64,000 bases of DNA from Gaeumannomyces sp. JS-464 (Eukaryota > Ascomycota > Sordariomycetes > Magnaporthales > Magnaporthaceae): assembly GCA_002197995.1 (NCBI GenBank), contig NGZR01000005.1:1364001-1428000 (forward strand), given 5' to 3'. The first letter of the stretch is position 1; each line of letters starts with the position of its first letter. The notes under the pieces are model-generated. The model did not search any database, was not told the DNA's origin, and was given only the letters and a program-made list of their open reading frames with translations. Below are positions 58,472 to 64,000 of this stretch, in pieces. Position numbers and translations under genes: made by a program.

Positions 58472-61053
58472 CTACCGCGCGCGTGTGTAGTGGCCCCTGT
58501 TCTGCTCCATGCGCAGGCTCTCCTCCTGCGACGGCAGCGGCGCGCGCCTGCGGCCCGAGTCGCCCGAGTCACCCTGATCCTGCGCGGCAGCAGCAGCAGC
58601 AGCAGCGGCGGCGGCGGCGGCGGCGGCAGCGCCCAGGCCCGGGAAGCCGGGGATGGGCGGCACGGGCGGGGCTCCCGGCCCGGCGGCGCCAGGGAAGGCC
58701 AGGCCGGGCGGCAGCAGCGGCGGGGCGGGGGGAAGCCCGGGATGCCGGCGGCCATGCCCGGCGGGGGCGGGGGATGAGCCCCGGGGGGATCATGCCGGGC
58801 TGCGGCATGGGCAGGCCGGCCTTCTGCATCATCTCTGCGATCTTTGCAAAGTCGAGCGGGTTGTTGGGGTCCGGGATCGGCAGGGGCCGGCCGTCGGGGC
58901 CCAGGAGCGGGAACGGGAGGTGCAGAGGAGGCGGTGCCACCACGGGCGGGGCGCTGCCGTCCGGGGCGGCGGAGGCGCCCGTCTTGACGCCGGGATCGCG
59001 ACGGCGGCTGCTGCTCCGGGGTTGGCGGCCAGATTGAGGCCCGGGAGGCCTGCCGTGAGCCCGGGCAGGACGGGGGCGCCGTTGGCGGCGACGGGGGCTT
59101 TTTGGTCGACGAGGCCCTCGAGCTCGTCCTGCATCTCCTGCTCCTCCTCCTCCTGGCGCTGGCGGCGGTGGCCGCGGCGGTCCCAGGTGCCGCGGGCCTC
59201 GGCGGCGGCCTCGCCGATGTGGTAGCGGTCGTTGAGGATCTCGTCGCCGTCGCCGGGCCGGGTGCGGGTCCAGAAGCGGGTGATGCGGTCGTTGGAGCCC
59301 GAGGCGAGGATGTGGCCCAGCGGGTGCCAGTCGAGCGACCAGATGGCAAAGTCGTGGGCGTAGGGCAGCTTGTGGGCCGGGAAGATGACCTGGGCCGGCG
59401 TCTCGGCCGGGTCGGCGCTGTCGTAGGGCGCGACGGTGAGCTGGCGGCCGTCGGGCGTGTTGGGCTCGTCGAGGATGTAGTGGAACAGCGAGCCCTCGGA
59501 GCCGCCGGTGCTGAGCATGTTTGGGTGGATGGGGTGCCAGGCCAGGGTGGTGATGTCCTTCTCGTGGCCGCGCAGCAGGCAGATGTCGCGCATCATGCGC
59601 AGGTCGAAAACGCGCGCCGTCTGGTCGCGGGCCGACGTGGCCAGGCACATGCCGCGCACCCTCTCGAACACGGTCTTGGTGATGGTATTCTTGTGGCCGC
59701 GCAGCGTGGTTAGGCAGCGGCCCGAGCGCGGGTCCCAGAGCTTGACCAGGTGGTCCTTGGAGCCCGACACGATCAGGCCCTTGGGGTGGGTGCCAGTCGC
59801 AGGCCTTGGTCTCCCAGTGGTGGCCGCTCAGGGTGGCCTCGCGCGTGGCGCCGGCGAAGTCGTAGACCTTGAGGGCGGCGTCGTCGGTGGCCACGACGAA
59901 CTTGGAGTCGTTGGGCGCAAACGCGATGTCGCGCACCGTGTCCTTGGAGTCGCGGATGGTCTCGACGTTGTTGAAGTTGGGCTGCCAGTAGTGGATGATG
60001 CCGTCGTGGTCGCCCGACAGCAGCCACTCGTCGCGGTGCGAGTAGGCGCAGGCCCGGATCGCCGCCTCGTGCGCCTGCATGATGGTCTCGAAGTTGAAGC
60101 CCGTGCCGTTCCACAGCGTGAACTCGCCGCCGCTCGACGCCGTGAGCAGCCGCCGACCCTCGGGAGTCCATTTAACCACGTTGATGGGGTGCTTCACTTT
60201 GTTCAGGACGAGTGCAGGTGCCTGACAGGCAGCGAGTCGGCTGCGTTGTTGACTCTTGCGTGCGGCGGGAGCATGTCGATGATATAGCTCGGGCTGGGCC
60301 TCTCGACCTCTCCATGATACGCGCCCTTGTACCGCGCCTCCCTATGGCGCATCCAGCGTACAAGTGTCGACGAGTAGTCGGTCACGGGCCCTTTGATCCT
60401 CATAAGATACTGGTTAGTAAGATGATTCCAGTGGTTGGTGATGCGGGCATCGCGGGTGCCCTTGGTGGTGATATGTATGTTTTGTGTTGTGCCGATGCGA
60501 ACAGCGGGCAGCTCGCCAGTCTCTCCTAGAGACGGGTCGGTGCTAGGACCAGCCATCATGACCACAGGGGAGGTAATAATAGACACTAGGAGGACAGTGA
60601 TGAACCAAGGAGGGATTCTATCAACGGCATCGTTGGCAAAGCCAGACTGCCCTGATGGAGGTTGCGATATAAAGTCTACCCGATATAGGACAGAACGCGG
60701 AGTGTGTGGGTGTAAGAGCCATCGTGATTGCCCATCCCAAAAAGGAAAGAGAGACCTGACGAGCTCTCAGGACAGCAGACAGGCTGTGCAGCCCAGCATG
60801 CCAGGTAGACAGCCAGCAGGCCAGGAGGCTACCCAGGTATACCGCCAGCTCTGATCCCGGATTGGTGGGCTGCCTCCTGGTCTCTTTCCGGGTAGATATT
60901 TGATGCGGGTGGTGGCAGAAGGAAAAAAGGAAGAACAAAACTGAGATGCGATCACTCACTCCGTCCTCTCGGCCGGAGATGAGTGCCATCAGCACCCCCT
61001 CCGCCGAAGTCACCACCGCCGCCGCCTCCTCCTCCTCTCGGCTCGTAAGCCAT
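58472..61053 (-). CDS. PFS2: polyadenylation factor subunit 2 (Pfs2, WD40)
   Basis: The WD40 scaffold of the cleavage and polyadenylation factor, which acts on mRNA 3' ends in the nucleus. A first exon starts at 61053 ([10 protein letters not shown], Gly-rich) and ends near 60956-60960. A long intron leads to the main exon from about 60398, after a CTAAC branch point. It reads [11 protein letters not shown] and [10 protein letters not shown], then seven WD repeats from [18 protein letters not shown] to [19 protein letters not shown]. The tail is Pro/Ala-rich with a poly-Ala run (about 58580-58625) and ends [18 protein letters not shown]. The frame breaks near 60206 (TCCCTG read as TCCTG, making a false stop), near 59785, 58992, 58778 and 58728, all but the first in long C/G runs. 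The true splice of exon 1 is not certain. Confidence 0.88.
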
Positions 61054-62691
61054 GGCGACAAGCGCCTTCTAGTGTGGCTCTGTCTCTTCCGATATCCCCT
61101 CCCCTCCGCCGGCGTCTGGGTTTCAAGGCAGATCCTGGTCGCTTGCGTTTATATTGTGACTGCGACTACCAGCTCTCACAGAACAGGAAGGACCACTGGT
61201 GTGTGCACGGCCCTGTTTCTCGAGAACGGCCTCTCAGCAACAAGAAACAAAAAAAAGAGCCTGGAGCTGTGGCCAACGGAGGACTGCAGCTCGAACACGG
61301 GTTGCTACTTCGATAGGAGTGCAGCGCAGGGCAGGACAAAGAACGGGCCAGGCCAGAGACAGGACGACCTCGCTCCCTCCAGAGTCAATAATACGCGTGT
61401 TGCCGCGCGACGCAGCCTAGTCACTGGTGTTATTTTGATGATATGTGACGGCTCATTCCAGCGCCTGGAGTTGCTGGCGTCGTTTCGTTGGGTTGGGCGA
61501 TGGACGACAGGCACAAAAAAAGGGCCAAGGCGCGTTTCGCGAGACGTGATGGCGATTCACCGGATTCGTCGCGAGCACAGAGCTCGAGCTAGTGCAAGGG
61601 CTCTGGGGCCCCACATTCGCCGCCCCAGCTGAGGCCCCGGCAATGCCCGAACGACAGATTGAGTTGGGTCTGCTTAGCAAATCCTGGCCAAGCCCAGTGC
61701 ATTGATGATTGAGTTTTTTTTTTTTTTTTCTTTTTTCTCACCCTGTGCTGTCGGGTGCTACTATCTTTGCACGCTTTGCTCCGAACGGAAGCATCGCGCG
61801 CACAGCAGGCGTTCCCCTGCCACAGGTGTTACCTATCATTCCCATCTCGTACAACCTGCCCAGGGCCTCGATAGACTCCCATCGCGAAGGTAACTACCTC
61901 GGTGTGCAGCAAGGTGGTAGGCCAGTGCCTATCTAGCCTCTGTAGAGATGATAACAATCACCACTGGTCCAGACCTAGATCTGAGCTGGCGCATGCGGGG
62001 GCTGCAGATGTGGCTGATGCAGATATCACAACGACGTAATGCAAGCCTGCGATGCCGCCGAGACTTTCCACGTGGGACGATTGTCAGGGTCGAACTGCCC
62101 TAACAGGAGGGGTTGCTGGCTATAAACTTCTGTTCCGCCCGTCCTGCGGCCGACTGGTGATGTGATTGCCCCCCAAGAAAATCCACACAAAACAAACGCC
62201 CCTTTCCGAGGCCCCTTTCCCCTTTTTTACCCGTCCCTGGGCGTTCCATGCCGGGCCTGCCCCTCCACTCGCAGTGGGTGTAGCCCCTGTCAATCACCGT
62301 GCCGTCCAAGCACCCAAGCAACGCCAGGCGGCATCTCGGGCTGGCTCTTGCCTGTGCTTGCTGGTGCTGCTTCCAGAATAAGACCGATCCATTGTCCACT
62401 CTTGCCACTTTGCTCCCACTAGGAAGACGCCAGGAAAAGAAGCCGAGGCCTGCAGGGCCTTGAGCACAGCCAACGCCGAACAGTAGAGACCAAGAAAAAC
62501 AGAGAAAAGCTTTTTTTTTTTTTTTTTTTTTTTTCTTCTTCTAGCCTGAAGGCCCTTTTTGTTTTATTATTTTGGGTTTCTCCCCCATTCACTCATTCGC
62601 TCAGGCTCGTTTCCACTCACCATTTGTCCTCCCTTCATCATCGCCTTGTCTTATCACCGTTCGAAATTACAACGGCTTGCGCAGGATCGGG
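61054..62691. other. divergent intergenic region
   Basis: Upstream DNA of PFS2 (left) and the DGAT1-type gene (right), with T runs at about 61714-61729 and 62511-62534. The last 150 bp before 62692 are CT-rich, like a fungal leader. The downstream frame is open back to an ATG at 62572, but that part looks like leader. Confidence 0.5.
62511..62534. repeat. T24 homopolymer
   Basis: A run of 24 T about 160-180 bp upstream of the DGAT1-type start. Poly(dA:dT) tracts of this kind exclude nucleosomes, which suits a promoter. That role is inferred. Confidence 0.85.
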
Positions 62692-64000
62692 ATGAGCATG
62701 GCGACAGAAACGGCGACGGCCACAGGCCTCGACGCCTCGTCCAACGGCGCCTTGGACTCACCCGCTGCAAATGGCAACGGCAACAGCAACGGAACCGTCA
62801 AACAACGCCGGCCGGTCGAGCAGGAGCAACAGGAGCAGCCTCGGAGCGATGGCGGTCCGATGGTTCCGGAGAAGCTTGGCGGCGACGCCGAACCCGACGA
62901 GAACACCAAAAAGGAGCTGAAGAGGGCTTTCCAGAGGAAGTACCGCCACGTCGCGGCCCTGCACTCAAAGTCACGGCCATCCTGCCTCAGCCATGACACC
63001 GAGATGTCTCCCAGCTTCGTCGGCTTCCGGAACCTGATGGTGATTGTGCTGGGTAAGGGTCCCCTGTCCGCCGTTGCCAACAGCCCCTGAGCCTGAATAG
63101 CGTCACACTGCCCTGCCCATGCATGTCCCACAGGGCTCCGTGTGTGGCTGCAACATGTGATGACGCCCGATCGACGATCTACATACAGTCAGCTAACCAG
63201 CTTTGCAGTTGTCGGGAACCTTCGTCTCATGATTGAGAATATTCAGAAGGTAATTTTTGTCTCGTCTTCGCTCAATTGCTCTCTGCTTAGATAACTGCGG
63301 TATGCTAAACATGACCAACGTCCTAGTATGGGGTCCTGATCTGCATACACTGCCACGACTTCAGAAAGCATGACGTGGTTCTGGGCGTGGCGCTCTACAT
63401 GATCATCCCCTGCTTCCTGTTCGCCGCCTACCTGATCGAGCTGGGCGCGGCGTACCAGGCCAAGATCTCGCGGTCGCGCATCCGCAGGTCGTCGGACGCG
63501 GCGGCGGGCGCCAAGGACGGCGCGGCCAGCCCGACGGACGACGAGTCGCGCAAGTTCATGTCGACTTGGAGGCTGGTGGCGCTGCTGCACGGCGTCAACA
63601 TCACGGCGGCGCTCGTCATCACGACGCTCACCGTCTACTACCAGATCCACCACCCGCTCATCGGGACCCTGACGGAGCTGCACGCCATCATCGTCTGGCT
63701 CAAGACGGCCTCGTACGCCTTCACCAACCGTGACCTGCGCCACGCCTACCTGCACCCCTCCAAGGGCGAGCGCGATGCCCTGCCCGAGCTCTACGCCCAG
63801 AAGCCGTACCCGCAGAACATCACGATGGGCAACCTGTGCTACTTCTGGTGGGCCCCGACCCTCATCTACCAGCCCGCCTACCCGCGCAGCCCGCGCATCC
63901 GCTGGGTCTTTGTGGTCAAACGCGTCGCCGAGGTCTTCTGCCTCAGCGTCTTCATCTGGTTCGCCAGCGCCCAGTACGCCACCCCCGTCCTCGTCAACTC
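62692..64000 (+). CDS. DGAT1: diacylglycerol O-acyltransferase 1-type MBOAT protein, 3' end outside window
   Basis: An ER membrane enzyme that makes triacylglycerol from diacylglycerol and acyl-CoA. Exons are 62692-63051, 63209-63249 and 63327 onward, cut by the window edge. The start is taken at MSMATETATA (62692); an in-frame ATG at 62698 is equally possible. The N-terminus is disordered and hydrophilic, as in DGAT1. Then come SFVGFRNLMVIVL, VVGNLRLMIENIQK (exon 2) and YGVLICIHCHDFRKHDVVLG, all DGAT1-like, and the membrane segment LYMIIPCFLFAAYLIELG. A later segment, NLCYFWWAPTLIYQPAYPRS, matches the acyl-CoA-binding region. Introns are GT-AG. A sterol acyltransferase is the main alternative, but the N-terminal pattern favours DGAT1. 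The catalytic His region lies outside the window. Confidence 0.9.

Overview
The window is chromosomal DNA of a filamentous ascomycete. Genes carry short spliceosomal introns (mostly 60-110 nt) with GTAAGT/GTATGT-type donors and CTAAC/CTGAC-type branch points. Exons are GC-rich, and the protein set is typically fungal: a DUF4045-gelsolin protein, an Afi1/MesA polarity protein, Pfs2, a Zrt3-type zinc transporter and a fungal Mediator subunit 10. Protein style and architecture suggest Pezizomycotina, probably Sordariomycetes; that placement is inferred, not proven. No transposon ORF, CRISPR array, rRNA or convincing tRNA was found.

Layout. The left 12 kb is gene-poor. It holds one bZIP transcription factor gene (minus strand, 3.9-5.6 kb) beside a 6.4 kb gene-free divergent interval, and three clusters of an AAAACGCA/TGCGTTTT motif. 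From 12 kb rightward genes are dense: an unrecognised basic protein (12.0-14.4), MED10 (15.6-16.3) followed in the same frame by an ATG-less RGG/membrane ORF (16.3-17.2), DUF4045-gelsolin (18.1-23.4, minus), ARL2 (24.4-25.5, minus), a large acyltransferase-fold (GNAT) protein (27.2-30.3), S-formylglutathione hydrolase (31.3-32.5), Afi1/MesA (33.3-35.9, minus), myosin light chain (38.3-39.2), TPR/J-domain co-chaperone (41.8-44.2), Sec63 (45.9-48.1), Rpb6 (49.2-49.9, minus), TFIIIA (50.4-52.2), Zrt3-type zinc transporter (53.0-54.8, minus), mitochondrial nuclease Nuc1 (56.4-57.5), Pfs2 (58.5-61.1, minus) and the start of a DGAT1-type acyltransferase (62.7 to the right edge).

Functional grouping. 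Most genes are housekeeping: transcription and RNA processing (MED10, Rpb6, TFIIIA, Pfs2), protein folding and translocation (J-TPR protein, Sec63), cytoskeleton and polarity (gelsolin, ARL2, myosin light chain, Afi1), and small-molecule and organelle functions (FGH, Zrt3, Nuc1, DGAT1). There is no sign of a metabolic cluster or a mobile island. Rpb6 and TFIIIA are divergent and share one short promoter region. The two J-domain genes are neighbours.

A strong cross-cutting signal is sequence quality. At least nine conserved genes change reading frame by a single base, about eighteen times in all, mostly in C/G-rich runs, while seven others are intact. Joining the frames restores family-typical proteins, so I treat these as consensus errors and not as pseudogenes. 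Gene ends and splice sites below were read from the sequence by eye.
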